The notes beneath the pieces were generated by a model. The model did no database searches, was not told where the DNA came from, and saw nothing but the letters and a program-made list of their open reading frames with translations. This document shows positions 1-9,030 of a stretch of DNA of 64,000 nt, in pieces (within the stretch, counting starts at the first letter, position 1; each line of letters starts with the position of its first letter). The position numbers and the translations under genes were made by a program. The stretch is from Ruminococcus sp. (GTDB lineage: Bacteria > Bacillota > Clostridia > Oscillospirales > Ruminococcaceae): the NCBI GenBank assembly GCA_024697545.1, contig JAILFN010000053.1, forward strand, positions 1 through 64,000, in the 5' to 3' direction.

Positions 1-242
1 TGAACATTTTTGAATATGCGGAGCAGCATAAGGACTGCCCCAAGCACACTAACGAATATGAGATCGACGGCAAGAAGTATATCGTTCACAGCCACTTTGT
101 CGGGCAGAAAGATATTGATAAGGTGCTTTCAGATATAGCGATGAACCGCGCTTTATCGGAGACCCTTTACAGAGATAATAATGCCGTTGATGATAATAAT
201 ACAGTTCTCTCAGACACAGAAAATTCAGATAAAATAGCGTAG
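1..242 (+). CDS. Small mobile-element-associated hypothetical protein (start codon cut by the window edge by one base)
   Basis: Open frame NIFEYAEQHKDCPKHTNEYEIDGKKYIVHSHFVGQKDIDKVLSDIAMNRALSETL...DKIA* ending TAG at 240-242; window begins TG AAC, consistent with an ATG one base earlier; directly upstream of the serine recombinase. Confidence 0.6.
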   Translation, partial: NIFEYAEQHKDCPKHTNEYEIDGKKYIVHSHFVGQKDIDKVLSDIAMNRALSETLYRDNNAVDDNNTVLSDTENSDKIA

Positions 243-335
243 AATATTTGATCGAAGTATTGCCATATCCGATATTCTGTGCTATAATATATGTATATCG
301 GATATGGCTGCTTTGATTACGAAAGGAGTATTTTT

Positions 336-2003
336 ATGGCAAAGCAGACCATATATAATGCAGGGATTTACGTTAGACTCTCACAGGAAGATATGAGGGC
401 GGGCGAGTCTCTGTCAATAGAAAATCAGAAACTTATCCTCACGAAATATGTCAAGGAACAGGGCTGGAACCTCATTGATATTTACGTTGATGACGGTTAC
501 AGCGGAACGAATTTCGACAGACCGGGTGTTCAGAGATTACTCGATGACGCGAAAAACGGCGTTATCAACCTTATCATTTGTAAGGACTTATCTCGTTTCG
601 GTAGGAACTATATTCAGGTGGGTCAGTACACGGACTATATCTTCCCGACGTATAATATCCGTTTCATAGCCTTGAATGACAATGTGGATACCGCGAACAA
701 GGACAGCTCCGCGCTGGATATGATGCCTATTGTGAACCTTTTTAATGAGTGGCACAGCGCCTCGACTTCCAAGAAAATAAAGGCTGTTATTGAAGCTAAT
801 GCAAAGGCGGGTAAGTATCGTGTTTGTATGCCTCCCTATGGATATGTCAAGAGCGATACCGAGAATAAGCTGCCGATTCCCGACGAACCTGCGGCAAGTG
901 TCGTCCGCCGTATCTTTGAACTTAGGGCAAAAGGGATCAGTCCTCGTCATATTTGTGATATACTGAATGATGAGCATATTCTTCCACCGTCTGACTACGC
1001 AGCCGAACATAACAGAACAACCACAACCCGAAGTAGTTCACACTTATGGTGCGGTTCTCAGATTCGCAAGATTCTTCACAATCCGACTTATCTCGGACAT
1101 TTGGTTCAGCTTCGTTCAACTACTGTCAGCTATAAGAACCACAAAAAAATTAACAAGAGTGAGGAAGACATGGTTATCATTAAAAACACCCATGAGCCCC
1201 TCGTTTCACAGGAATTGTGGGATAAAGTTTTGGAGATGGAAGCAAGTGTAAGTCAAGGCAAGAAAACCAAAACGGGAATTACCGATCCGTTGAGTGGGCT
1301 GATGTTCTGTCAAGACTGCGGAAATAAAATGCGGCTGATGTACAATAATACGACAAACGGCAGCAAGAAAGTTCCTCGCATTTACACAAGGCATAACTAC
1401 AACTGCGGTGCCTACAACCGTTTCGGGAAACGTTTCTGCAACAGCCACTATATCAAGCGCAAAGATATGAATGCTGTTATTTTGGCAGATATTAAGATGA
1501 GATCGAGGCTCGTTATTGAGGACGAAGAAGCTGCGAGAGCATATTTCATGGCTCAGAAAGAACAGTACAATGCCGAGCAGTACGAGGCGGATACGAAACA
1601 TCTTAATGCTGCTAATAAGCGTCTCGCGGAACTTGCAAAGCTGATACCGTCTATCTATGAAGATAAGGTCATCGGAAAGATTCCCGAAGATGTGTGCGTA
1701 TCTCTTTTGGAGAAGTATCAGACCGAACAGAAAGCTCTTACCGAAGAGGTCGAACAGATCGAGGAAAAGCTCTCCGCCGCAAAGCAAGATCAGCAGGACG
1801 TTGACGAATACATCTACCGCTTGAAGAAGTACGCTGACGTTCCCGAGATTACTCGTGAAATGGCACTCGAACTCATAGAATATATCACGGTAGATGAATA
1901 TGCGGCAGACCGTCCGCGAGATATTCATATTTACTACAAGTTACTTGATAAGCCGCTGCCGAACAAAACAAGGTTAGAAGTCGAAACACCGATAAGGCGC
2001 TGA
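336..2003 (+). CDS. Large serine recombinase (resolvase/invertase N-terminal domain, recombinase domain, zinc beta-ribbon)
   Basis: AGIYVRLSQEDMRAGESLSIENQK, DDGYSGTNFDRPGVQRLLDDAKNGVINLIICKDLSRFGRN, Cys motif CQDCGNK...CGAYNRFGKRFC; RBS GAAAGGAG before ATG 336. Confidence 0.95.
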   Translation: MAKQTIYNAGIYVRLSQEDMRAGESLSIENQKLILTKYVKEQGWNLIDIYVDDGYSGTNFDRPGVQRLLDDAKNGVINLIICKDLSRFGRNYIQVGQYTDYIFPTYNIRFIALNDNVDTANKDSSALDMMPIVNLFNEWHSASTSKKIKAVIEANAKAGKYRVCMPPYGYVKSDTENKLPIPDEPAASVVRRIFELRAKGISPRHICDILNDEHILPPSDYAAEHNRTTTTRSSSHLWCGSQIRKILHNPTYLGHLVQLRSTTVSYKNHKKINKSEEDMVIIKNTHEPLVSQELWDKVLEMEASVSQGKKTKTGITDPLSGLMFCQDCGNKMRLMYNNTTNGSKKVPRIYTRHNYNCGAYNRFGKRFCNSHYIKRKDMNAVILADIKMRSRLVIEDEEAARAYFMAQKEQYNAEQYEADTKHLNAANKRLAELAKLIPSIYEDKVIGKIPEDVCVSLLEKYQTEQKALTEEVEQIEEKLSAAKQDQQDVDEYIYRLKKYADVPEITREMALELIEYITVDEYAADRPRDIHIYYKLLDKPLPNKTRLEVETPIRR

Positions 2004-2145
2004 TTTAGGCGCTTTTGAGGATCATACGAATGTGTGTCCATTTGATGTGAGGACTACAGCGAACATCTATGCCGATGTACTCCAAAAGCAGAAGATACGC
2101 CTTGCCGACACGATCGACGATAATCTTTCCGATGAACTGAGCTGA
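1996..2145 (+). pseudogene. Truncated tyrosine recombinase (integrase) C-terminal remnant
   Basis: Frame reads ...HTNVCPFDVRTTANIYADVLQKQKIRLADTIDDNLSDELS*, resembling the integrase end with catalytic Tyr (GHxxVxTTxxIYADV); no start codon or upstream catalytic domain. Confidence 0.6.
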
Positions 2146-2151
2146 CACAAA

Positions 2152-2190
2152 AAACCTCTCTGTCGGTTTCCCGACAAAGAGGTTTACTTT
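2152..2190. terminator. Rho-independent type hairpin
   Basis: AAACCTCTCTGTCGG-TTTC-CCGACAAAGAGGTTT stem, flanked by A/T runs on both sides. Confidence 0.6.
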
Positions 2191-2276
2191 CAAAGTATTT
2201 AGTTGAACAATCTGTTGAACAACTTCGTAAAAAATTCTCGAAAATACCGTATATAGGCGTTTTGCGAAAAATTCTT

Positions 2277-2678
2277 TTAACGCTTCGAGAACTGAGGAGC
2301 ACGACGTGCGGCTTTCAGACCGTACTTCTTTCTTTCCTTCATTCTGGGGTCTCTGGTGAGGAAGCCTTCCTTCTTCAGAGCGCTTCTGAGCTCGGGATCG
2401 AACTGGAGCAGAGCGCGGGAAAGACCGTGTCTGATAGCACCGGCCTGACCGGTAACGCCGCCGCCCTTAACGGTGCAAACGATGTCGAACTTGTCCATGG
2501 TGTCGGTAACAGCAAAGGGCTGACGAACGATGAGCTTGAGGGTCTCGAGACCGAAGTAATCGTCGATATCTCTGCCGTTGATGGTTATCTTACCGCTGCC
2601 CTCGTAAACACGAACTCTTGCAACGGAGTGCTTTCTTCTGCCGGTTCCGTAATAGAACGGTGTCTTGGATTCGTACAT
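2277..2678 (-). CDS. rpsI: 30S ribosomal protein S9
   Basis: [35 protein letters not shown]...[27 protein letters not shown]. Confidence 0.99.
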   Translation of the reverse strand: MYESKTPFYYGTGRRKHSVARVRVYEGSGKITINGRDIDDYFGLETLKLIVRQPFAVTDTMDKFDIVCTVKGGGVTGQAGAIRHGLSRALLQFDPELRSALKKEGFLTRDPRMKERKKYGLKAARRAPQFSKR

Positions 2679-2699
2679 TTAAAATCGCTCCTTTCTTTA

Positions 2700-3128
2700 T
2701 CAAAGCTCGTACTTCTCGGGCTTCTGAGCAGCGTTGTCGTGCTCGGCACCCTTGTAGACTCTGAGTCTGGTTGCCTGTTTTCTGCCGAGAGTGTTGTTGG
2801 GGAGCATACCGGTAACGGCGATGTTCATAGCTCTGTCAGACTGCTCAGCCATGAGCTTGTCATACTTGATCTCCTTGAGACCGCCGATCCAGCCGGTGTG
2901 CCATCTGTAAGCCTTCTGCTGGAGCTTGTTGCCGGTAAGAACAGCCTTATCGGTGTTGATGATGATTACGTAATCGCCGCAGTCAGCGTGGGGTGCGTAG
3001 GTGGGCTTGTGCTTGCCTCTCAGGATATGAGCTGCCTTAGCCGCTACACGACCGAGAGACTGACCCTCGGCGTCGAGAATATACCACTTGCGCTCGATGT
3101 CGCTTGCTTTGGGCATATAGGTTGCCAT
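2700..3128 (-). CDS. rplM: 50S ribosomal protein L13
   Basis: RKWYILDAEGQSLGRVAAKAAHILRGKHKPTYAPHADCGDYVIIINTDKAVLTGNK. Confidence 0.99.
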   Translation of the reverse strand: MATYMPKASDIERKWYILDAEGQSLGRVAAKAAHILRGKHKPTYAPHADCGDYVIIINTDKAVLTGNKLQQKAYRWHTGWIGGLKEIKYDKLMAEQSDRAMNIAVTGMLPNNTLGRKQATRLRVYKGAEHDNAAQKPEKYEL

Positions 3129-3194
3129 AGTGTTTTCCTCCTTAACATACTTTCACGCATTGTCCATGCGCGTGTGAACTGAACAACAGGTGTT

Positions 3195-3223
3195 ATTATA
3201 TCAGATTTTTCCCGACCCGTCAA
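3195..3223 (-). promoter_or_regulatory. sigma-A promoter of rplM-rpsI
   Basis: Minus strand TTGACG-17 nt-TATAAT. Confidence 0.8.
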
Positions 3224-3566
3224 GCCCCTGCGGGCTCTTTTTAACTGAAAATTCAAAATATATCCCCCGTTCTCTTGATTTCTCTCTGTTTTTCTTTAAA
3301 TCTCTTTAAATCTCGTTTGCTGTCCCAAAGAATGTTTGTTTATAAGATCCGACAGAAAAAAATGCCCGGGCGGCACCTTGCAGCTGCTGTCCTGCGTCTT
3401 TCGGATGTTCCCTTTGTGTATAGGCTCTTAAAAAAAATGAATAGCCTGCTGCCCTTTCGCATAGTATCATTATTGATATCCCGATCAGTTCTTGAAAGCT
3501 TCTGCACCGGACAAGCAGATGATACGGGGATCATTTTGAAAGCAATATATAAGGAGGGGACAGATC

Positions 3567-4724
3567 ATGTTCAGAAGAGCGATGGTCCTGCTTTCGGTGG
3601 CGGCGCTGTTTGCTTCGGAGCCGCTGCCCGTAACGGCAGAGAACGCGGCGGAGGAGGTTTTCCCCGAGGTCTCGGCTGCTGCCTGCTGCCTTTTTGAGGC
3701 GGGGAGCGAAACGCCAGTATTTCTGCGGAACGCCGATGTACCTCGCCCGATGGGTCACATGGCAAAGCTCATGACGGTGCTTATATGTGCCGAAGCCTGT
3801 TCGGAGGGGAAAGCCTCGATGTCGGATACCGTTACCGTTTCGGCGAACGCCAACTCAAAGCAGGGGGCTCAGATATGGCTCGACGCGGGCGAGGAGATAA
3901 CCGTTTCGGAGCTTATGAAGTCTATAATAGTAGGTAACGCGGGCGATGCCTGCTGTGCACTTTCGGAATATCTGTCGAGCAGCGAGGAGCAGCATACAAA
4001 GCGTATGAACGCCCGCGCGGAGAAGCTGGGCATGGAGAACACCCGTTTTGCCGAACCTCTCGGCGAGTCGGAAGATACCGTTTCTACGGCGCGTGACATC
4101 GCCCTGCTGACGGCGGAGCTTTCACGCCACCATGAGCTGGACGAGCTGTTCACGACGCGCATAGACCGCGTGAGGGACGGAAAGACAGAGCTCGTCAGCA
4201 CAAACCGCCTGATACTCAGCTATAAAGGTATCAGGGGCACCAAAGCCTGCGGTGGGATAAAAGCGGGGGAGTGCATAGCTGCCTGCGCCGACAGGAACGG
4301 CATGACGATGTGCGCCGTGCTGCTGGGCGAGCCCGATGCCGACAGCAAGCTCCATGACGCGCGTGAGCTGCTTGACTGCGGATTTGAGAGCTGCCGCCTG
4401 TTCGTCCCCGAAGCCGACGGGAAGTACCTCAAGGACATCACGGTGACGGGAGGCTGCGCCGACAAAACTGCGGTCAGAGCCGAGAAGACACCGCCCGCAC
4501 TCATAATGGCGGGGACGGCGGGGGATATCGAGCTCAGGGCAGAGTTGGCCAAGACGCTCAAAGCTCCCGTAAAACGCGGGCAGACGGTAGGCACCCTCGA
4601 GTACAGGCTCGGCGGGGAAAAGATAGCTGCGGTAAAGATCGTCGCCGCTTCGGACGTGGAGCGCATGAACATTGGTTTTGCCTTGAAAAGAACATTGTTT
4701 AATTTGCTCGATATCACATACTGA
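3567..4724 (+). CDS. DacF-like D-alanyl-D-alanine carboxypeptidase family protein (S11), catalytic motifs degenerate
   Basis: Signal peptide; colinear with S11/DacF proteins (RNADVPRPMGHMAKLMT, GAQIWLDAGEEITVSELMKSIIVGNAGDACCALSEYL, MNARAEKLGMENTRF) but SxxK, SxN and KTG are altered. Confidence 0.8.
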   Translation: MFRRAMVLLSVAALFASEPLPVTAENAAEEVFPEVSAAACCLFEAGSETPVFLRNADVPRPMGHMAKLMTVLICAEACSEGKASMSDTVTVSANANSKQGAQIWLDAGEEITVSELMKSIIVGNAGDACCALSEYLSSSEEQHTKRMNARAEKLGMENTRFAEPLGESEDTVSTARDIALLTAELSRHHELDELFTTRIDRVRDGKTELVSTNRLILSYKGIRGTKACGGIKAGECIAACADRNGMTMCAVLLGEPDADSKLHDARELLDCGFESCRLFVPEADGKYLKDITVTGGCADKTAVRAEKTPPALIMAGTAGDIELRAELAKTLKAPVKRGQTVGTLEYRLGGEKIAAVKIVAASDVERMNIGFALKRTLFNLLDITY

Positions 4725-4869
4725 AAATTGTACAGATTCAACAAAACTGGAATACCTCGAGGAAAAGTCTTGAAAATTTCATAAAAGTATAGTATAATAA
4801 AACCATCGAAAGTGCGTTTACGCGCCGCGGGCGGTCGTCGCCCGTATGAAAGGAAAGGATAGAATAGTT

Positions 4870-6201
4870 ATGGCAATAAAGCTTAATACCAATTACCTTG
4901 CTCCGTTCGTTGCAGAGCATGAACTCGAAGCTATCGCTCCTCTCGTAGAGGCAGCAGATAAGACCCTCGCAGGAAGAAACGGCCCCGGAAGCGATTTCCT
5001 CGGCTGGGTAGATCTTCCCGTTGATTATGACAAGGAAGAGTTCGCTCGCATCAAGGCGGCGGCAGAGACTATAAAGAAGTCCTCCGAAGTGCTGATCGTT
5101 ATCGGCATTGGCGGAAGCTATCTCGGCGCAAGAGCTGTTATCGAGGCGCTCCGCTCCTCTATGTACAACAGCCTTAACACCGATACCCCCGATATCTATT
5201 ACATAGGCAACACCATCAACCCCGCAGCACTCAACGATGTTCTCAAGGTATGCGAGGGCAAGGATATCTCCGTAAACGTTATATCCAAGTCCGGCACCAC
5301 CACCGAGCCCGCTCTGGCTTTCAGGATCTTCAAGAAGCTCGTTGAGGACAAGTACGGCAAGGAAGGCGCAAAGAAGCGTATCTTCGCTACCACCGACAAG
5401 GCTAAGGGCACTCTTAAAGAGCTGGCTGATGCCGAGGGCTATGAGACATTCGTTGTTCCCGATGATGTCGGCGGAAGATTCTCGGTGCTCACCGCTGTTG
5501 GTCTGCTCCCCATCGCCTGCGCGGGCATCGACATCGACAAGCTGATGGCAGGTGCGGCAGCAGCAAGAGAAAAGTATGCAAAGAACGACGGCAACGACTG
5601 CTACAAGTACGCTGCCCTCAGAAATATCCTTTACAATAAGGGCAAGAGCGTTGAGATGCTCATAAGCTATGACCCCTCCTTCGCTATGATGAACGAGTGG
5701 TTCAAGCAGCTGTTCGGCGAGAGCGAAGGCAAGGATCAGAAGGGTATCTTCCCCGCATCCGCAGTATTCTCTACCGACCTGCATTCGCTCGGTCAGTTCA
5801 TTCAGGACGGCTCCCGCATCATGTTCGAGACCGTTATGGATATCAAGAAGCCCCGCTCGGATTTCTTCCTCGAGGCTGACGAGGCTAACCTTGACGGACT
5901 CAACTTCCTGACAGGTCAGAATATGTCCGTCGTAAACGAGAAGGCTTTCCAGGGCACCGTGCTCGCTCACACCGAGGGCGGCACTCCCAACATGATCCTC
6001 GAGCTCGATGCCGTTGACGAAGAGACCATCGGCGAGCTTATCTACTTCTTCGAGAAGGCTTGCGCTATCTCGGGTTATATGCTCGGCGTAAACCCCTTCA
6101 ACCAGCCCGGCGTTGAAAGCTATAAGAAGAATATGTTCGCACTGCTCGGCAAGCCCGGCTTTGAGGACAGAAAGGCAGAGCTTGAAGCTAAGCTCGGCTG
6201 A
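4870..6201 (+). CDS. pgi: Glucose-6-phosphate isomerase
   Basis: [65 protein letters not shown]. Confidence 0.98.
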   Translation: MAIKLNTNYLAPFVAEHELEAIAPLVEAADKTLAGRNGPGSDFLGWVDLPVDYDKEEFARIKAAAETIKKSSEVLIVIGIGGSYLGARAVIEALRSSMYNSLNTDTPDIYYIGNTINPAALNDVLKVCEGKDISVNVISKSGTTTEPALAFRIFKKLVEDKYGKEGAKKRIFATTDKAKGTLKELADAEGYETFVVPDDVGGRFSVLTAVGLLPIACAGIDIDKLMAGAAAAREKYAKNDGNDCYKYAALRNILYNKGKSVEMLISYDPSFAMMNEWFKQLFGESEGKDQKGIFPASAVFSTDLHSLGQFIQDGSRIMFETVMDIKKPRSDFFLEADEANLDGLNFLTGQNMSVVNEKAFQGTVLAHTEGGTPNMILELDAVDEETIGELIYFFEKACAISGYMLGVNPFNQPGVESYKKNMFALLGKPGFEDRKAELEAKLG

Positions 6202-6281
6202 TAAAATTTAAGGAATTAAAGAGCAGGATGTTCTGACGGCTCTTTGATATAAATGTCGCAAGACAGATTGGAGATATAACT

Positions 6282-6686
6282 ATGATTAATTTGATTCCCG
6301 GAAAAAAGGGTACAGGCAAGACCAAGATCCTGGTTGACCAGATCACCAAGGCAGCTGCTGAAAGCACAGGATATGTTGTCTGCATCGAGAGGGGCATGAA
6401 GCTCACCTACGATATACCGCACAAGGTAAGACTCGTTGACGCTGAAGAGTACGGCATCACCAGCTATGACGCTTTCTACGGCTTTGTAGCAGGAATGCTC
6501 GCAGGCAACTACGATATTCAGGAGATCTACGTTGACGGTATCCTCCGCATCGGCGGCAGAGACTACGATGAGTTCGGCGCTATGATCGAAAAGGTCGCAG
6601 TTCTGGCTAAGGACGTTAAGGTCGTACTGACCGTTTCGGCAGATCCCGAGGAGCTGCCCGATAAGGTCAGAGCATTTATCAAGTAA
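6282..6686 (+). CDS. P-loop protein of unknown function (134 aa)
   Basis: N-terminal Walker A LIPGKKGTGKTKILVDQ; intact ORF with RBS. Confidence 0.75.
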   Translation: MINLIPGKKGTGKTKILVDQITKAAAESTGYVVCIERGMKLTYDIPHKVRLVDAEEYGITSYDAFYGFVAGMLAGNYDIQEIYVDGILRIGGRDYDEFGAMIEKVAVLAKDVKVVLTVSADPEELPDKVRAFIK

Positions 6687-6695
6687 GAAAAAGCG

Positions 6696-6727
6696 AGCAG
6701 CCGCCGTTTATAACTATGGCGGCTGCT
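6696..6727. terminator. Hairpin AGCAGCCGCC...GGCGGCTGCT
   Basis: Perfect 10-bp inverted repeat after the 6282-6686 CDS. Confidence 0.6.
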
Positions 6728-6759
6728 TGTGAATATTTAAAAAACTTTTGCAAAAGGGG

Positions 6760-6788
6760 TTGACAAATCCCGTGCAATGGTTTATAAT
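6760..6788 (+). promoter_or_regulatory. sigma-A promoter of yceD-rpmF
   Basis: TTGACA-17 nt-TATAAT. Confidence 0.85.
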
Positions 6789-6849
6789 AAGATTTGTTAC
6801 GCTTGCGTGTTGAGCGCGGGCATATACAGATGAAAGGAACGCGCGGCTT

Positions 6850-7317
6850 ATGATCTTGCAGCTCAGACAAATATTTGAGTTATCCGGTCAGTCGGTCGAT
6901 ATTGATGTATCGCTGCCTGCCGAACAGCTGAATGAGTCGGAACCGTTTCTTGAATTTTCCGCACCGTTAGAGATACGCGGTGCTGTAAAGAGCAGGAGCG
7001 GCGTGGTGACACTCGACTACGCGGTGAAAACGACGCTCTCGCAGCAGTGCGACAGGTGCCTGAAAGCGTTTGACAGGGAGTATGGCTATGAGTTCTCGCA
7101 TACCCTCGTCCGCGAGCTGGCTAACGACAGCGATGAGGACGAGTATGAGGATTATATCGTCTGCCCCGATAATACGCTGGACATTGCAGAGCTTGCATTG
7201 TCCGAGTTGAAGTTATCGCTGCCCTCAAAGATACTCTGTAATGAGGATTGTCTTGGTCTGTGTCCCGTCTGCGGGCAGGATCTTAATGAGGGAGACTGCG
7301 AATGTGAAGAAATTTAA
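6850..7317 (+). CDS. YceD family protein (DUF177)
   Basis: TLSQQCDRCLKAF, CNEDCLGLCPVCGQDLNEGDCEC; immediately upstream of rpmF. Confidence 0.92.
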   Translation: MILQLRQIFELSGQSVDIDVSLPAEQLNESEPFLEFSAPLEIRGAVKSRSGVVTLDYAVKTTLSQQCDRCLKAFDREYGYEFSHTLVRELANDSDEDEYEDYIVCPDNTLDIAELALSELKLSLPSKILCNEDCLGLCPVCGQDLNEGDCECEEI

Positions 7318-7348
7318 CGTGCGTCTGCACGGTTAAGGAGGTGCCAAA

Positions 7349-7531
7349 ATGGCAGTACCGAAGAGAAAAACATCTAAGGCGAGACGCGACAAGAGACGTT
7401 CTAACGTCTGGAAGCTCGAAGCACCCGCTCTGAGCAGATGCTCCAACTGCGGAGAACTGACTGCACCCCACAGAGTCTGCAAGAACTGCGGCTATTACAA
7501 GGGTGTTGAGGTAATCAGCAAGGAAGCTTAA
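7349..7531 (+). CDS. rpmF: 50S ribosomal protein L32
   Basis: [52 protein letters not shown]. Confidence 0.99.
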   Translation: MAVPKRKTSKARRDKRRSNVWKLEAPALSRCSNCGELTAPHRVCKNCGYYKGVEVISKEA

Positions 7532-7547
7532 TAGGTGTTTTCAACGG

Positions 7548-7586
7548 GCAGAGGAGGCAGATTTTTCCTTCTCTGCTATTTTTTTA
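7548..7586 (+). terminator. Terminator after rpmF
   Basis: GCAGAGGAGG...CCTTCTCTGC followed by a T run. Confidence 0.75.
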
Positions 7587-7649
7587 TAATCGCACCTGTG
7601 CCGCTGCGGCAGGGTGCGCCCACGGTTTTCTGTATCAAGGAGTTGTGTT

Positions 7650-8954
7650 ATGGCGGTCAAGGTCACTGGTGTTGATAAAAAGAGCTATGCCGAAAGGGCG
7701 GGGATATGTGAGGGGGATACGCTTATCTCGATAAACGGTCACTCTATCGCCGATGTGCTCGATTATATGTTCTATGCCGCCGAGTCACGCTGCGACCTTG
7801 AGCTTGAACGCGGGGGCGAGAGGTTTCGCGTCAGGATAAGAAAGTCGGAATACGATGACCTCGGTATGCAGTTTGCTTCGTTCCTTATGGACGAAAAGCG
7901 CTCCTGCTCAAACAAGTGCATATTCTGCTTTATCGACCAGATGCCGCCCGGTATGCGTGAGACGCTCTACTTCAAGGACGACGACGCACGCCTTTCTTTT
8001 TTGCAGGGCAACTATGTCACGCTGACGAACCTGAACGACAAGGACATACAGCGTATCATTGATATGCGCCTCAACATAAACGTGTCGGTGCATACGACCA
8101 ATCCCGAGCTTCGCTGCATGATGATGCACAACCGCTTTGCGGGCGACAAGCTGCGCTATCTTAAAATGATGGCGGACGGCGGGCTGATGCTCAACTGTCA
8201 GATAGTCTGCTGCCCCGGGATAAACGACGGCGATGAACTCAGGCGGACGCTCACCGACCTTTATGAGCTTATGCCGCAGATAACCTCTGTTGCGATAGTG
8301 CCCGTCGGGGTGACAAAGTTCCGCGAGGGGCTTTTCCCCATGAAGATATTCGATGCCGAGGGCGCTGGCAGGACGATAGATGTGATCGCCGAGACTCAGG
8401 AGAAGTGCCTGAAAAAATACGGCACGCGAATGGCTTTTGCGGCGGACGAGTTTTACCTCACGGCAGGCAGACCTCTGCCCGAAGCGGATTTCTATGAGGA
8501 CTATCCGCAGTACGAGAACGGCGTCGGCTTGTGCAGGTCGCTTATAGATGAGGTACACGCGGCGCTTAGGCTCGCGGACTACGACGGCGGCAAACGAAAG
8601 GTGACTATCGCTACGGGAACGCTCGTCTACCCCGTACAGCAGCAGCTCGCGGAGGACATAATGGCGCAGTTCCCCGACATCACCGTGCAGGTGATACCGA
8701 TAGTCAACCATTTCTTCGGCGAGACTATAACCGTCACGGGGCTTATAACCGCGGGCGACCTTATGGATCAGCTGAAGGGCAAAGACCTCGGCGACGAGCT
8801 TCTTATCGCAAGATCTATGCTCAAAGCCGATGAACCGATATTCTTAGATGACATATACCTCGATGAAGTTAAGGAAACACTCGGCGTAAAGATCACCGCC
8901 ACCGCAAACGACGGCTATGAATACCTCGACGCGGTGCTGGGCGTGGAGTGGTAA
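7650..8954 (+). CDS. PDZ-domain radical SAM protein, DUF512 family
   Basis: N-terminal PDZ-like segment, KRSCSNKCIFCFIDQMPPGMRETLYFKDDDARLSFLQGNYVTLTN, C-terminal DUF512-type region. Confidence 0.93.
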   Translation: MAVKVTGVDKKSYAERAGICEGDTLISINGHSIADVLDYMFYAAESRCDLELERGGERFRVRIRKSEYDDLGMQFASFLMDEKRSCSNKCIFCFIDQMPPGMRETLYFKDDDARLSFLQGNYVTLTNLNDKDIQRIIDMRLNINVSVHTTNPELRCMMMHNRFAGDKLRYLKMMADGGLMLNCQIVCCPGINDGDELRRTLTDLYELMPQITSVAIVPVGVTKFREGLFPMKIFDAEGAGRTIDVIAETQEKCLKKYGTRMAFAADEFYLTAGRPLPEADFYEDYPQYENGVGLCRSLIDEVHAALRLADYDGGKRKVTIATGTLVYPVQQQLAEDIMAQFPDITVQVIPIVNHFFGETITVTGLITAGDLMDQLKGKDLGDELLIARSMLKADEPIFLDDIYLDEVKETLGVKITATANDGYEYLDAVLGVEW

Positions 8955-9030
8955 GGCAGCAGCGGCCGTGATCTGCAAGAACTTAACTTTGGTATAATAC
9001 AGTACAAAAATACGGACAGGAGATGATAAG

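Noticed and set aside
2262-3182. 306-aa plus-strand ORF across rpsI-rplM
   Set aside because: Antisense of two ribosomal protein genes; Ser/Leu/Val-rich translation with no recognisable domain
3295-3320. Tandem TCTTTAAATC repeat
   Set aside because: Only two copies of a short AT-rich word; no further structure
4738-5970. 410-aa minus-strand ORF opposite pgi
   Set aside because: Antisense shadow of a high-GC3 gene; no RBS, low-complexity Leu/Val/Gly composition, and pgi on the other strand is unmistakable
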